NCBI GenBank assembly: GCA_015680685.1 | Contig: MNCI01003408.1 | Coordinates: 99,841 to 163,840 of the forward strand | Reading direction: 5' to 3' | Source: Gnetum montanum | Lineage: Eukaryota; Streptophyta; Gnetopsida; Gnetales; Gnetaceae | Length of the DNA stretch: 64,000 nucleotides | Shown: piece after piece, positions 27,301 to 42,300 of the stretch | How positions within the stretch are numbered: the stretch's first letter is position 1 | Layout: each line of letters opens with the position of its first letter | Made by a program: the position numbers and the translations under genes | Notes under the pieces: model-generated | Seen by the model: only the letters and a program-made list of their open reading frames with translations | Told to the model about the DNA's origin: nothing | Database searches by the model: none

Positions 27301-30300
27301 AACAAGACTAAGGGATTCATAATGCCAATAAGGAAACAGAGGTGTTGCAAGAACTACAAACCTTGTATATGAAAGAAGAATTGTATTGGAAGCAACAATC
27401 TTAAGTACAAGAATGATGCAATCAAAACACCAACCCACCTTATTGATGATTATCCCTTCAACCAGCTAGTTTTGCATGATCCAAAATTACCATATTCTCT
27501 CTAGCAACTTGTCCATATCATTGTTGCTTAGGTTATTTGAAAGATGCACAAGAATCGCATCTTGAACACTAGCTTAGTTCCCTCTTCTTCCATCCTTGTT
27601 GCCAAAGCTTGCCAACTACAAAACGAAACAACTGCTGCTACGAATGGCATGCCCACCTTTGAGCTTGACATTTGCACCTTTTAGGAATGACCATGAACTC
27701 TAGGCCCTTGTGACCTCCATCAAGTAGGACAAATTCCTATCACTACTCAAGAGGAAGTAGGACTCCAATGTTTTTTAGTTCTTCAAGTGTTGAAGGGGGC
27801 ATTGTACGTGGTTCAAAGGTGTCCTAGTCAACCTCATGGAGGAAGACATCATGCAATACTTGGGGGTTCCCACAGATGGTAAGGTCATCTTGCCCTTTGA
27901 CAAGGGCATTTATGATGCTTTTGATTTCTTTTCCATAAACATGTTGACCACTTCCACTAGGACAACTATTGAGGTCTCAACTTGGTAAAGGGCTATTGAA
28001 CTAGTTTAACACTTCTTCGTTCAATCTAGCATCCTCTCCAAGCTTTAAGATATGCACTTCACCTTTATCAAATGTTTGATGTTGCAATTGCAAGTTAACA
28101 TTCCTAAGTTCTTCCTTGTGTGCCTACACCAAAAGTAGACCGTAAAGCATTCTAGCCTCATTCTTAGACTGTGGAAGGCTACTAAGGTGGAGCAAGTAGC
28201 ACAAGACCACCACCCCACTACTATTACCAAGCTTGGTTCTTCATCACCTTGGAACTCCAAATTCAAGCAACCCCACTTTAAACAACTGCACAAACAATAC
28301 GGCCCTTCTACCAACACCACAGATGTTGTTGCTAATACCACGAATAATTCCAATCCTATGGAGATGCATACAATGGAGGTAGTGCACCTGCAAAATAGCC
28401 CAAAGCCTATCCTTAAAATCACTAGTTTGGGCCTTACATGCCACATTCACATTGTTGGCCTTATCGTTGTAGATAGGATTAGAATGGAGTTGGAAGATAT
28501 GGCAGGAAATTCAGGTTGAGGTCTAAACCAAGGCCATACGTTGTATGTGGAACTACGAAGCATGTATCAAGAAGAAGGCTAGGTAGTTTGCAACAATTGA
28601 GATCTAGAGGACAACGAACAACATGGTGCTGCAACTAAAATGGAAGGTCCAACAATGTAGAAGGGTCAATATCCAAATCTTGTGTGAAAATATTAGGCAA
28701 AAGATCAAGGGAATTAAATCAATGAAGAAAACTGGAAAAGAAGAATTACCAAGCAAAGGAACTCAAGAGGCACAAAAGAGAAGATGCTACAACAAGGAAC
28801 TAGCAACAAGTCCATGAGTGGGATCAAGAGCAAGCCAAAGGAAGATAGCTAAGGTGGAGAAGATGCACAAGGTAGAAGAATGCTTCCACAAGAATTAAAA
28901 AAGTTGCAAGCTCTAGCTAAAGGAGGACAAATGCCTGTATGCAATCCTAGGTATTAATATAATAATCAGTCTACCTATCAAAATGCAAAAGCTCTAGTCA
29001 AATGCAAGGCCATCATTTTGCATCCTAAGAAAGCGCACCATCTTGTTAGAGGTAAGTAGAAGAATGAAATTTTTGTTGTAACTTCCTACATATCAATTGA
29101 CATCGCTAGAATCAAGACTAGCCAAGTTATCTTGAATTCCTTTGTGTTTATGCATATCACTGAACATCAAATAGATCAATGGAGATCAAAATACCTAAAA
29201 TCCTTTGAAATTTGATGTTATCGCTGAAAGTCACCATGATCAATAATGATTGATATCTTCTCAATTCTTTGTTGCCTCAATTGATGTCACCAAAGCAATG
29301 GCAATCAATGCCATTATTCTGTATCAATTTCAGTTGCAACAACATTCAGAAAATCGATATGCCTTGGGCCAATTTTGCACATATTGTTAGAGGTCACTAC
29401 AAATTGATGCAAATTGATTTACAGAAATTCTGAACCCAAACCAATTTAAATCCATTTTGCTTCAAACTTGTGATGAATTTGCACATCTTTAAATGTAGAA
29501 CATAGATATAATCGAGACTAAATGATATTTTGCATAACTGAGAAAAAGGAATGAAAATAAAGAGAAACTTGATCTTTGACATGAGAAACAAATGAAATTC
29601 TTCAAAATAACATCAATTGATCTAAGATCTTATGCAAATGATGCTTTCTAGCATTGAAATGACTTGAGGTATCAAAAATCTCTTCAATATGCATTAAAAA
29701 TGAATCAAAATGACAAAGGTTTTACTAAAAGGACTTGAATCTTCGTATTCTTCCATTGTAATCTTGTCTTCTTTGAATCATTGATAATCCTTAAGGATTT
29801 GTGAGATGTGCAAGCTATGAAATGTGAGGATTGAGGATTGAGAAATTGTGAATTTGAGAATGTAAGATTGTGAGATGATTTTGTAAAGGATTTTGAACTT
29901 GAAATTGATGTGGAGGGCTTTTCAATATCAGAGAAGTTTGATTGCATCATTGATCATGAAGCGATGAAATGCTTGAGAGCTTCATTGAAAATTCTTTTGA
30001 TCTTCAATGCTCAATAATGGAAAACATTGTAAGGATTGATAGATGAGTAAGAGAGGAGAAAAAACAAAATGACAACACTCATGGCTACTCACTATCACTC
30101 CCTCACTCTTGCTGCTCCCTCACTCTCTTGCTTTGATTTGGAGACCTCTATTTATAATAGGGGATAGATGTTTGGCCCCTTCTTTACGTAAATTTTATCC
30201 CCTCCTTTCAGAAATTTGCAGCTTAGACTTTATTTTTCCTAATTTTTCCTTGGTTAATGACTATGAATTCTAACTCTTTAACATGAAACATGATATGCTG

Positions 30301-33300
30301 GCAGCAAAGTTTGCGGATGTGCAAGGTGCCATCATCACCGGGGCAGGAACCAAGGTCAGGCACCTAGATGCAACAAGCGCATGGAAAAAGTCCACACAGG
30401 CAAACATTGATTTGGGAGTACAACGCACACTCTGAGAGGTGCATCACAAACATCTGTACATGTTCCCATGAAAATACTTTCCTGGAATTGCCAAGGATAG
30501 GGTGTCCCATACAAAAGATATACCCTAAAAAGGATCATGAAGGAAGAGGGATGCAATATAGTATGTCTACAGGAGACAAAACTACAAGCAGCAGAGTGGC
30601 AACTTCTACAATGGGAGGGTTGGCACATACAAATGGTGCCCAGCAAAGGTAGGGTGGGAAAACTAGCAATCCCAACTACCACCCCAATAACTTTGGTGGA
30701 TACTTCCAATTGGAGCATGACGGTGCATTTGCCCCAGGAAAATGTTTGGGTCAACAACATTTATGAGGCACAGGTCTAGGTAGCTCATGTCCAGGAGTTT
30801 CGACAAGTGGCAAACCTAATTCACAACACAGGCAAGTGGATAATGATTGGCAATTTCAATCAAAGGTTGTATTGTTGGGAAAAGTCTGGGAGAGATTGGC
30901 AGTTTGCTAGACCGCCACCATGACCCTACAATCGTTCAATCTAGATACCCCCACAAATTGGTGGGGGTTCATTTTGTATTCTTAAAACACATCCGACACC
31001 GTACCCCCATTAATGTGCCCCATTTCCTTTGGGAGTCGATGAGTCAAAGGCGGCCTGGACAGCACTAGGGAGTTATAATGGCACTTTGGTGCACAAGCAG
31101 TCTGATCCAGTCGCTAACACCTACATTGGTGTATCACCAACAATGTGGCAAGGCGCTGGGGCCCAGGACAGAGTAGCAAGACACTGGAGGAGGGGGCCTC
31201 TAGTGCAACGCCAGGCTCAACAGGACAACATGGTCAAGGGTCTAATGGGGAGGGGAAGCCGAAACAGTCTGTGGATGATTGGGATTTATCAAAGGAGTGC
31301 CACCGGGCAGCAGACTAGGCGAGGATGGCAGAACAGGCCTTGTGGCAGTTGCAGTGAGAGAACCTATGACAAGAGGCATGGAAGGAAGCTACCTCCATGT
31401 GGGTAAAGAATTGTGCACAAAAGTTTACACAATGGGCAAAGAATAAACCCATTCTTTAAAAGAAAACTTATTCATGGCATCATTGCAACTTGACTTGGAC
31501 AAGCAAGCTCTCATGAAAGAGTAGACATGTGAGATTGACAACACTCAAGACAGTCACATGGCCCCTATTAAATAAGTCCTTTGTTCCTTTTGCAGCCATT
31601 AACATGAAGTAGAGAATTTGTATATAAATAAAATAGAAGTTATCACAAGCATGTCATGGAGAATACATCACCATCCTACATTGACTTTTCTTATGGCCCC
31701 ACCCTTTTGTCTTGTTTTAAGTCATTTTTAGGTTTATATGCTATGAGGGTTTCTAGTTTATTTTTGGCCTTTCTCTATTCTCCATATTTCCTATAATTTA
31801 TCTAGTAAAAATCATTAATACTAAATTTTTTGTCCATCCAACATTTGCCCCATGTCGATCCAGTCATAACAAGCACATATCTACCATGCTAGAAATTAAT
31901 ATTTCAATTGAATCAAGAAAAATATGATATCACTTAGTACTTTTTAACTGTTTTAACATTCAAATCTCAAAATCTAGGGCTCAAATTGAAAAACTAATTG
32001 TAGATCTATACTCTAGCTATAAGACTGAATTAGTCCACCAAATTTCAACAAGATCTGACAACTTTGAAAATTGACGTATTTTAATTAATTAAATATTCAA
32101 TAATTTCTAACTTCTAATGAAACATCAAAATAAACCATGAATCCACATCATGCTAGTTTCCTAATAGTATTTTAAAATAATGCTAAACTTTGCAATGCTC
32201 ATTCATTAATAATTAATATGTATGTATGTATTCTTTAAGCTTAAAATAATAAAAAATTAAACAAAAAATAGAAATAAATAGTAATTTTGCTTATGTCACC
32301 CAAACAAAGGTCTTCATGTTACTAAGAAACATTAGGCACATCTACAAATATATATAACCTTTGAAACAAATTAAAGTCTAAATATTTAATAGAGTACTAT
32401 GTGACATGTACAAATGTAAGGCATTACACTTTCCCAATTCTTACAACAAGAATGTTCCATTTTTTTTTTTTACTTCTATGTTATGCCAATGGAGTTCTTT
32501 GAATAAATTCTCTTGTATACATTAGCATCCTTCCATTTACACGTAATGTCATGGACCTTCTCAAAATGTGACATCACTCAATTGGTCTATAGATGCAACA
32601 AATAATTGAACAATATCTCTAATGGAAGAGATTTATGAAAGTGACAACTCATGTTAATCATATAAATACTACAAACGCAGGGAAAGAAACATTTGTTACC
32701 TTTTGCGGATTAGCTATGAGATCTCCATCTATTAAGCCTTCACCACTCCTATCATCATTATAGCCATCCCGTTCATCCCAAATATCACGAGCAGAATATT
32801 CACATTCCAATATCAGCTTCTCATCATCATTGTTTCTCTCGAACAAATTTCCTATGATGACAATCTTAGCTTTAGTGAGTTACACACCGAAACGTTAGCC
32901 TGCATGTACTATCATGCATCCTGTACATCAAAGACAGTGAATGCAACAAGAAATTATACCTGATTTTCTTCTTCCACTATTGATACACTGTAAACAAAAT
33001 TTATTCATTAGAAAAAGTTTTAGAATACGTGTCATAGTGCATAATCCCCTAATATGTTAAATACAAGTATAGAACTACCGTGATTGAAGGAATTAAGAAC
33101 AACTTCACAAGCTCCTCAGGTTCGTAGTGACAATCTTCAGGAAGTGTAATACTACTGGACAGGTCATTACATGGGAAAATTAAAGATTTCTTATCTCTAG
33201 CAACATTGAAAGATGCGTCATTAATTTCAGCACTCCACTCATAATCAATCATAAACGGCTCATGCTTCTTCCGTCTTGATCTTTTTTTCTTCAAGGTAAC

Positions 33301-36300
33301 ATTGTTGAGATCCCCAAAACTTCCTTGCAAATCTGAAAAGCTATTCTTACAATTAGTTGGTTTTAAAACATTTGTAAGTTAAAGATCTGAAAAGCTACCT
33401 TTAAAATAAATTAGATTTAAAACATTTTTTTTAAGTTACAGATTGTGAATAACCCTTCATCAAAACCAAAGTAACGACACTTCAAATATCAATACACCGC
33501 ACCCTCTTTTGACTTCATATATTTCCAATGCTCTGGACCTGCCCAAGAATTTCCTTTGAATGGCAAACCAATCCTTGCATCAAGAAATTCAACGACTTGA
33601 TGACTTGATATTGTATTATCATCAACAACTGCATCCTGAAAAACATGTCAAGGTGCTAGCTGTGAATGGACACAGACAACATAGACATGCAGGGATTTAA
33701 ATATCTCAACTTAAAAGGATGTAAATTTCCTGACCTCATGTTCATGCACCTCGGGGAAGCCAAAATGTGTGGTTTCTAGATGAGGGCATCCAAAATCATG
33801 CTCCCTAAAAACGATGTCACAAGCATTATCTACATTATCCAGAATCTCTGACTCTGCACTATCAACACTTTCCTGATTGTCAGTGAATGTAATGGAGGAC
33901 ACGTTATCCTGATTTGAGGATAAGTACTCCTTGAAAACAACACGAAAAGGATCATCCAGTAAGTTTAAAAGCCTCTGCAGACTCCCTGATATTTCTACCA
34001 TAGCCAACAGCCTTTTTGATGCATGTTCAATAGCATCTGGGGTCATTAATTTTAAAAAGTAACATAAATCAGGGCCAAAGCAAACATTTTTACATATAAT
34101 ACCACTTAGTTAATAAGAAATCGCTATTGATACCTTTTATGAATGAGATATCAATAGTAGATGAACTATGTACGCTCTGTAGAGATTGAGACTTCATGTT
34201 CTTCTCAGGAACTTCACAAGAATCAAACACAATATGGCAACCATCGAAAACAGAGAGTGTGTTGAGAAGAAGACCTTCAGCCCCTCCCTCATCAAACTGA
34301 GCAGAAGTCTGCTGATAAAGTGGATCCACTGTGAATGCAACTGCTTGGTTGACAAAAGGATTAGGGTCATTACATATTGAAATCTTAACAAAGAAAGATC
34401 AATGTGTTGTTGCAGAAAGGATACCACATCAATAGCAAACATCAACGGAATACATGGTCTCTTTCATGATGTACCATCGAATTTCTTCACATTAAATGCA
34501 TCAAATGATGATTCTAAGGTAACAGCTGCAGGTATCTGCAAACACAACATCCGTTATGTAGAATTTCAATATAACTTTTATTGTTAGGATTATATGCACC
34601 AACACAACAATCAGCAACCTTCTTTTGTTGTTCCTTCCTGTCCATTCCACTTTCTTCACTTTCATTTTCTGATGATGGAAAAATACGTCACTGATGAAAC
34701 TCAGATAGCATAAATGCAAGGATTCAGTCCAAAACAACAAAGAAAATGTAGGAGACAAGTCAGAATGAAAACACAATACATCGTAAATAGCATTGAAATG
34801 CTCAAGTATTTAGCCAGAAGTTTCTCTTTCATAAATCATTTTTAAATAGCAAGGCAGATGCAAATCCTTTATGTTATTCATCATTATAATTTCCTTTACC
34901 CATCAACAGAGGTGACCCATTAGGGTATGCAGAAAATTTGATGTTAGTTTTTATGAGTAACTGGCAACCTAATGCCAACCTACACTTAACGTACTTATGT
35001 TTTTGCCAGGTACCTGAAAGAAGATTTCAAATGTTAAGTTCTAAATAAAAACTTAATGTTATCCTTACTTCTTGCAAAGAGGAACATGGGTCATTGCAAT
35101 GTTGAAATAATACAGTTATGTTATCAGCAGTAAAAGAAAAATTAATTATCATAAAATGTCTTAATTACCTGAAACTTCTTCAAAACATGTTATATCAGAA
35201 CATTTAATAGTGCATAAAAGCAACAACATTTTATGACATCATCATGTTACAACTAACACAACTCCATACACTTATACGCAATTATTGTTATGAAACATTT
35301 AGTATAATTCACCGTATCACTTTGCTTTAACATAATAACACAATGAGGTATTTGCCTAGCATTAAGAGTTGTGACATCAAAACCATATGTTACAAGTTAG
35401 ATTCCAATGGGAAACACTAAGTTGTGGACAAATTCTGTGCAAATTCTGAAACAAGTGTGGTTCAACAGATCAAAAAGAGGGGCCAGTCATGGAAGCAGGA
35501 GGGAGCAAGGCATGGGAAGCAAATGGAAGCATAGAGGGTGGGTCATTTCTTAACCTCGAGGATAACAGAGAGCCACAGAAGGGGATGGATGGAGCTTGCA
35601 TCTAAGTTCCATCCAATCTGAGAGTCTTTGGATTGGCTTGCAGTGGATTGGTTTGCCTATAGCTCCACTAATCATCTAGAGAAAACTACCATCATAAGCA
35701 CAACTAAAGAATACCACTTATTTTGTGAACACATAGATGGATGATGATGCTGGCATCTTATAGTGTAAGCCTAGAAAACACCCTTTATTTAGGATGATTT
35801 TCATGCATACAGATTATGCTAGTAGACCCATCAACCCATATTAACCATTGTGGGACATGTAGATGATAATTTCAATAGACTTTCCAATGCCTTCAAGTAT
35901 CCAACATCATCCAATCATAGCCATCAAAATTGAATTAAATGTTAAAACTATCACGCATACTCATGCTATATTAGATTAGATCAAAGTAGCCATTCATTTC
36001 AGGAAGACAATAGAATGAGGGAGTTAACTCATTTATCTATAGATTACAAGAAATCCTACATGAAAAGATTTATTATAGTTATGTTTAAGCATGAATCTTA
36101 TTTCGTAGAAAATGTACAAGGTTTGAAACTTATTCTTAATAAAAAGAAGCAACATCAAGTTAGAGCTTGCTAATCAATTTGTCATAGTTTTACTAGGACA
36201 AGTTGATGATGTGAAGATGACCATAAGTGGATGGCTACATCTAAATGATTTTCCTATGATTCATTTTGCTAATAGCAAAGGTGTGTCATGTATTATAATA

Positions 36301-39300
36301 TGAAGAACATAGCTTAGTGCTATTAATGATAAGCTAGGTATTATAGATCATTATGAATCAAATGTCATATCCTAGAGGAAGGAGTTGAATAGGATATCCC
36401 AATAAAATTTATATAATAAAAATTAAATTTAGTAGACAAAAAAATTTGTAAATGTTTATATATTTTGGAGTAACGTTCATTTAAACTAAGATCAAAATAA
36501 AATTCATGAAATAAAATAAAATTAATAGCACATACCAAGATTCATAGTGGTTCAGCTTGGGCATAGTCCACTACATAGGGCTATCCAATTTCTTCTACCT
36601 CTAGTTTCCTTTATAATATTTAAATTTTTCACCAAAAAAATTATAGTTTTAAGGGTTTCTAGTATTCCTTTCATATAATTAATATTTTAATATAAAAAAT
36701 CCCTAAAATAGTTCTTAAAATAAAGGAAAATAAAATTATGCTTTTGAAATCTCACAATGTATTGGATTACATGTAGTACATGCATAGATCATGTAAGGGA
36801 TAAAATAATAAGGGCACAAAATACAAAGAGAGTTGTTCTCAGTTCATCTCTTTTTCATACACATTTAAATGTTTTCCAAAAACCATCTTCAATCTTACTT
36901 ACTATTGGTAATATATCAATCTTAGTCCAACAATCCATCTTCACCTATGCATCAATTGTCATGAAAGCTATGTTCTTAGATGAACATACCATCCTTAAGG
37001 ATAAATGAAAACCCTCAATGGTTAATAATTTACTCATCTCATAATATTCAAAAGGATTTTTGGCTTTTTGACCTTCCCTAGAAAGGTCACCCTTAACTAA
37101 GTTTGGTTGACCTATGTCTAGGTTAGTTGACCTACTTCTCTTTCTATCATTAACATGAGCTCTGAATCTAGTATTTCGTATTGACTATGAACATTCAAAA
37201 CTAGGTAACTATCATCAACTCTTAGTCTTAGTTTGGATGACCTATGGAAAGACTAGTTGACCTATGGCAAGTTTGGTTGACCTTAAGGATAATACTATTT
37301 TTTAGCTCTAGACTTTCTATTAACTTGGGTCAATCAAACTATTCATAGGTTAGTAAGCCTTTACATTGATGCATTTTCTTTTGACTGAAATTCATGATCT
37401 CTTAGGTTGGCCAATCTATCAAATCATTTAGTGGATTCAAGGATGATTCAAGTGACTAAGGAACTACTAATTTTGCTAACAAGCCAAATGTTCCGAATTG
37501 TATTCAAGGGATCAATGTCCATGATGACCAGTGTGCATTTTAGCATTTCAAATCTTCAATTTGATCAACAATATCTCCCTATTTAGACATGAAAAAACAC
37601 CTTCCATTAGAAGATGACAAACACAATAAGCACATCTTTAAGAGATCTAAAACAAAATAGATAGCCATGTAAATTCTTAGGGTTCCTCTAAGCTTATGAC
37701 TCTCTTTCCTTCTTTACATCTACTTGTATTATCCCCCTTGTTTGACATTTATAAAAAATCAAAAAAATAAAAAAACAAAATATGTACCTTCAAGGTAGAG
37801 AATTAACCTTGAAAGGGGGATGAATGTATGCACTAAAACTATGTTGATTAGTATACATTTATGTAAAATAGGGTGTCCATATCATATGTACAACATTAGT
37901 AAATATTAATATTAATTGGAACTAATCAATCCCAAAAACATGCTACTCAAAATGAGATTAATAACATGGATCCTTTTAGCAAGTACATATCCAAATTTAA
38001 ACCGATACCAAAAGCAAGATCTACTGTAAAGATGGGACATAAAAATTGCTGATACCTTCAAAGCACTTGAGGCTTAAACATTAAATATTAAGAAACAAGC
38101 CTGAGATATAGAACTTGTAGAAAGTATAAATGGGAAAACTAGTAGCATATCAATCCAATCTTGTAAACGAAATTTTAGCATGTGTACAAGTAGCAATACT
38201 ACTATAATGAAACAAATGAAATAAAATCAATATAGAGATCTTCAACATGAATAAAAAATGCCCATGTAAGAATATTATTCTATTATAACGTTAAAACATC
38301 TACACATGAAAAACATAAATTTAGATTATTTCATAAAGTGGAGATAAGTACAAAAGTTGCTATAAAATAAAATAAGCATGTGCAAAAATGCTCTTACATG
38401 AGCATATAGATAAATATTTGAATGCTAAACAATGAATCATTTTGAAAGCTAGAAAAATAAGGATAATGGAGTTTACTAAAATTATAAATCATAGTAGTAA
38501 AATACATATATTATATAAGCATAATTCTTAATACAAAGCATTTTTGAAATTTAAAATATCTTTTATTTGACAAGACCCTTAGGACTGAATCAAAAATTGA
38601 TAGATAAACAACAAAGAAGGAAAAAAGAGCTAGAATTAACAAGGCATAAGAAAGATAACAACACAAAGGAAGTAACAAAACAAAGCTTCAAACCGAATGG
38701 CATTACTGTCCATTCATAAAGTCCTTGCAGAGTACTGAAGGCGATTTTATGAACATCTTCTTTTGAAATCTTTATCTGGTGATACCCGCTCTTGCAATCG
38801 AACTTACTAAAGTAAGACTTAACTGCAACCTTTTGAATTAAACTTTCCTTGTTGGGTAACGGCCATTTAACATCTATCGTTACTGCATTCAAAGGAATGT
38901 AGTTTATGACCATTTGAGCTTTACCTCATTTTACTTCTGCATGGTTGCGCACAATGAAACTTGCACAAAAGTAATTAGACTGTGAAGGTCTAATTAATCC
39001 TTTCTTCAGAAATTCTTCCACTTGTCGGGCCATTTCTTCAGTATTTGGAGGATTTAATAGCATCTGCTTGCTTTGAACTGGAATGTTGTGGATGGTTGGA
39101 ATGTAGGCAACTAGACTATCCTTATCCCAAAATTCTAAGGGATGTTCACAACAACAAGACTGGAGTTCTTGAAAACACGGTACTAACCTATGTTCTTCTG
39201 TATTCAAGTCGATGTGGGCTTTCTTGAGCTGTTGGAGATGCTGATACTTGGCACGTGCTATATCTTCCATTTCATACTGTGAAATGATTTCTGTTACTGT

Positions 39301-42300
39301 TGGATTCTGCTGGAACTACTTCAGCTGCGGATGTTTGTTTCTTTGCATTGCTGCTGGGATCCTTCCTATTATGACTTTTGGTCTAGGATCTTGTAGAGGT
39401 GATGAACAAACAATCATATCCAGACCGATTGTGTAAGAACCAATACTATCCATAAAGTGAACTCCTAAGCCAATGTCAAAACCACTATCTAATACTTGAA
39501 CAAAATTAGTCGTGCCGACATATTCATCATTCAATGAGATTGGTATATTGAAAGCAAAATATGATAGACTTCTTACTCTGTTCATGGTTTCTAGAGTAAC
39601 TGGCTTAGAATTCTTTTCCCATTTTTCCAGAACATTTTTGTGACAAAAATTAAGAGTCGCACCTGTATCAATGAAAGCTTGATAGCTTCTCCATTTCTTG
39701 TCTCCGTCAACTACAATTTTGATTGGGATCAACAAAACACTATGTAAAGACAATAAATGCTTGATTTAATGCTAAAGCTCAAGAGGTGTCTTCTTCTTAG
39801 GGTTTCTCCTAATTCTTGCTTGCTTAGCTTCAACATTAACTGGAAATTTCTTCTGATAAGGAGTTATCAGAAACTTTGGGACTTTCTGCACAATCTTGGG
39901 CAGCAGCTCATCATCATCCGTTGATGTATCTTCTTGAGTTCCTGCTTTGGGCAATGTTTCCTTGCAACCAAACGTTGAAGATATGTTGGGTTCTTGATCT
40001 CCTAAATCATTGTCCGTTTCCCATTTGTGTTCATTTTCAGAAATGTCTGATTCAAGCCAATCTTCCACTTCTTGCCAACTGCAATCAACATCTGCATTGG
40101 TTTCTGCATTAAAATCATTAAGAGAAATATTTGAAAACCAATCTTCATTTGTTATATCTTGATCTAGTAGCCCTTGCATCATGTTGCTTCTTCCTGCTGT
40201 TACTGGTTCTTCTTCTTCTTCAAACTATTCTGAATCTGATGATGGATCTTCATCTGAACCTAAAATGAGCTAGATGGCAAAACACTGTTCATTGTGTTCT
40301 TGTGGATCATCCACTGGTTCCCATTCCGGATGAGCTTCAAAAAAAGCTTTGAGTTTTCCACCATCTTTTCGCGACCCATCAAGACATTCATAGGCATAAT
40401 GTCCTTGTTGTTTGCAAGTATAGCAAGTGACTGATCTTCTCTTTATCAGACCAGATCTTCTTCGTGCAAAGAACTTTCTTCTTCCGAGCTTGAATGTCTT
40501 CCTTGCAGTCCATCTTTTTCTTGAATATCTCGAGAAACTTCTTCTTTTTGCAAATCGCTTCTTTGGATATTTTGAGGGAGCTCTAGGAGGAGGACCAAAT
40601 GAATCCACTCCGTCTAAATTTGCACACACTTCAACTAATGGTAAGAGCTTTTGTAAAGACATATTATAGCATGCAAACTGCAACTCTTGTCTTGCCATAT
40701 GAACTACATCAGTAAAATATGTTAAAGACAAATCTATATCTTTTTCTAAAGCTTTATACAACACCATTTGTCCTAATTTAGTTGGTAAACTTCCTAAATA
40801 CAGATAATTGATCATCTGATCTCCGTGCAATGCTAGGCGGTAAACTTCATTTGCATACTCAACGCTGAATTGTTCAAAGTAGCGCAAATCTCCTAACTTT
40901 CTTTGACTTAACAGAAGCTTATCTTTGAATCTAAGTTTTGAAGATAAATCTATAGTGAATTCTGTAACTAATGCAACAAACACACCATGTAAACCTGTTT
41001 GGAGGATTTGCTCTTGCTGTTCTTGTGTAGCACTTTCCCACCAATGTCAAATTTTTCCAGCTGCTCTTGTGAAGGCACCAATGATAGTTGTTCTTTTATC
41101 TATATTAAGAATGTTCATGGCTATTCTTAACTGATCAATCCACAATCTAAGAGCATGAAGTACCTCTTTAGGCGGCAGGTAATCGATTTTTATTACAGGG
41201 ATGGTTGACATCGGCCATTGCTGAAAAGCTGAAAAGGCTGGAGGCGGATTGATTGCTGGTCGTTGCCATGGTCTGGTAGGTTGCCTTCGTGCCATCATAA
41301 TCCTCTGTTGGCATTCTTCTGAGGAGATTCTTGGTGTCCTTGGTTCTGACTTCACTTTTTCTTCGATTGAAGGAGGCGTTGTAGGCGTTGGCTAAGGCTG
41401 AGAGGTAGAAGGTTTCTTTCCCTTCTTTTCTTCCATTAGCTTCTTAATCTTTTCTAATAGAACTTTATCTCTGGCATCAACAACTGATTCTTTTGTAGGT
41501 TGAGTAGGAGGCATCTCTTTAGCTGATTGAATGGGCAGCTTCATTTGATTTTCCAACATAAAAATTTCATGAAACTTTAATACCTTCTCGCTCGCTTGCT
41601 GACGCTTCTGACTTTGAGTCTCAAATCTTTCTTTTTGAATAGCATCATATGCTTCACAATGATCTGCCATTTCTTTTAACAGCTAATTGCACTGATCTCC
41701 GACCTTATCAACTCCACCTTCAATTGTATCTAACTGATCTTCAATTTTGTTGATGTGTCGAGATGCATAGCTTGTCCAATGAACCAAATAGTTCAATTGA
41801 CGAATCTCGGATTACTGATCTATGGTACTATTTAGAGAATGTTCAAGCAAATAACTACAATCTGCTCGTGTCTGAGGAGGGTCTGTCTGCGAGGCGGTTG
41901 TAGCATAAGCGGCTTGGGGCGGCCATCTTCCACCACTAAGTAACATTTGATCTCCATATTGCCTGTAACTTGTGGGAGTAAACATATTTAACCTATGTTG
42001 AAACATATACATTGTATCTCTAGTATCAAAATTTGGTGATGTTGATCCTTCAACTTGTTTGGATGAACTTGGTTTCTTTGACAACTTGCGCGAAGGTAGA
42101 ATTGACGGAATTGCTTCAAGAGTAATTATTGCAGATCTTCCAAATTGTTGAACTAGATACTGACTCCATCTGAATTTGGGTTTCTCATAAGTTTTGAACT
42201 CATGATCTTGCATAATAGTCTGAATCTTCGGAAACGACTACACATAACTTGGAGCTTGAATACTTTTTCCACACTTGATAAGATGCTAACTTCCCTTAGG

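Noticed and set aside
32700-34668. Idea that the central exons are a separate small gene
   Set aside because: The phases and family order join them to exons 1-3 and 12-13; without these the kleisin ends would be missing.
35780-36300. Coding-like traces in intron 3
   Set aside because: Short frames with many stops; no motif could be named.
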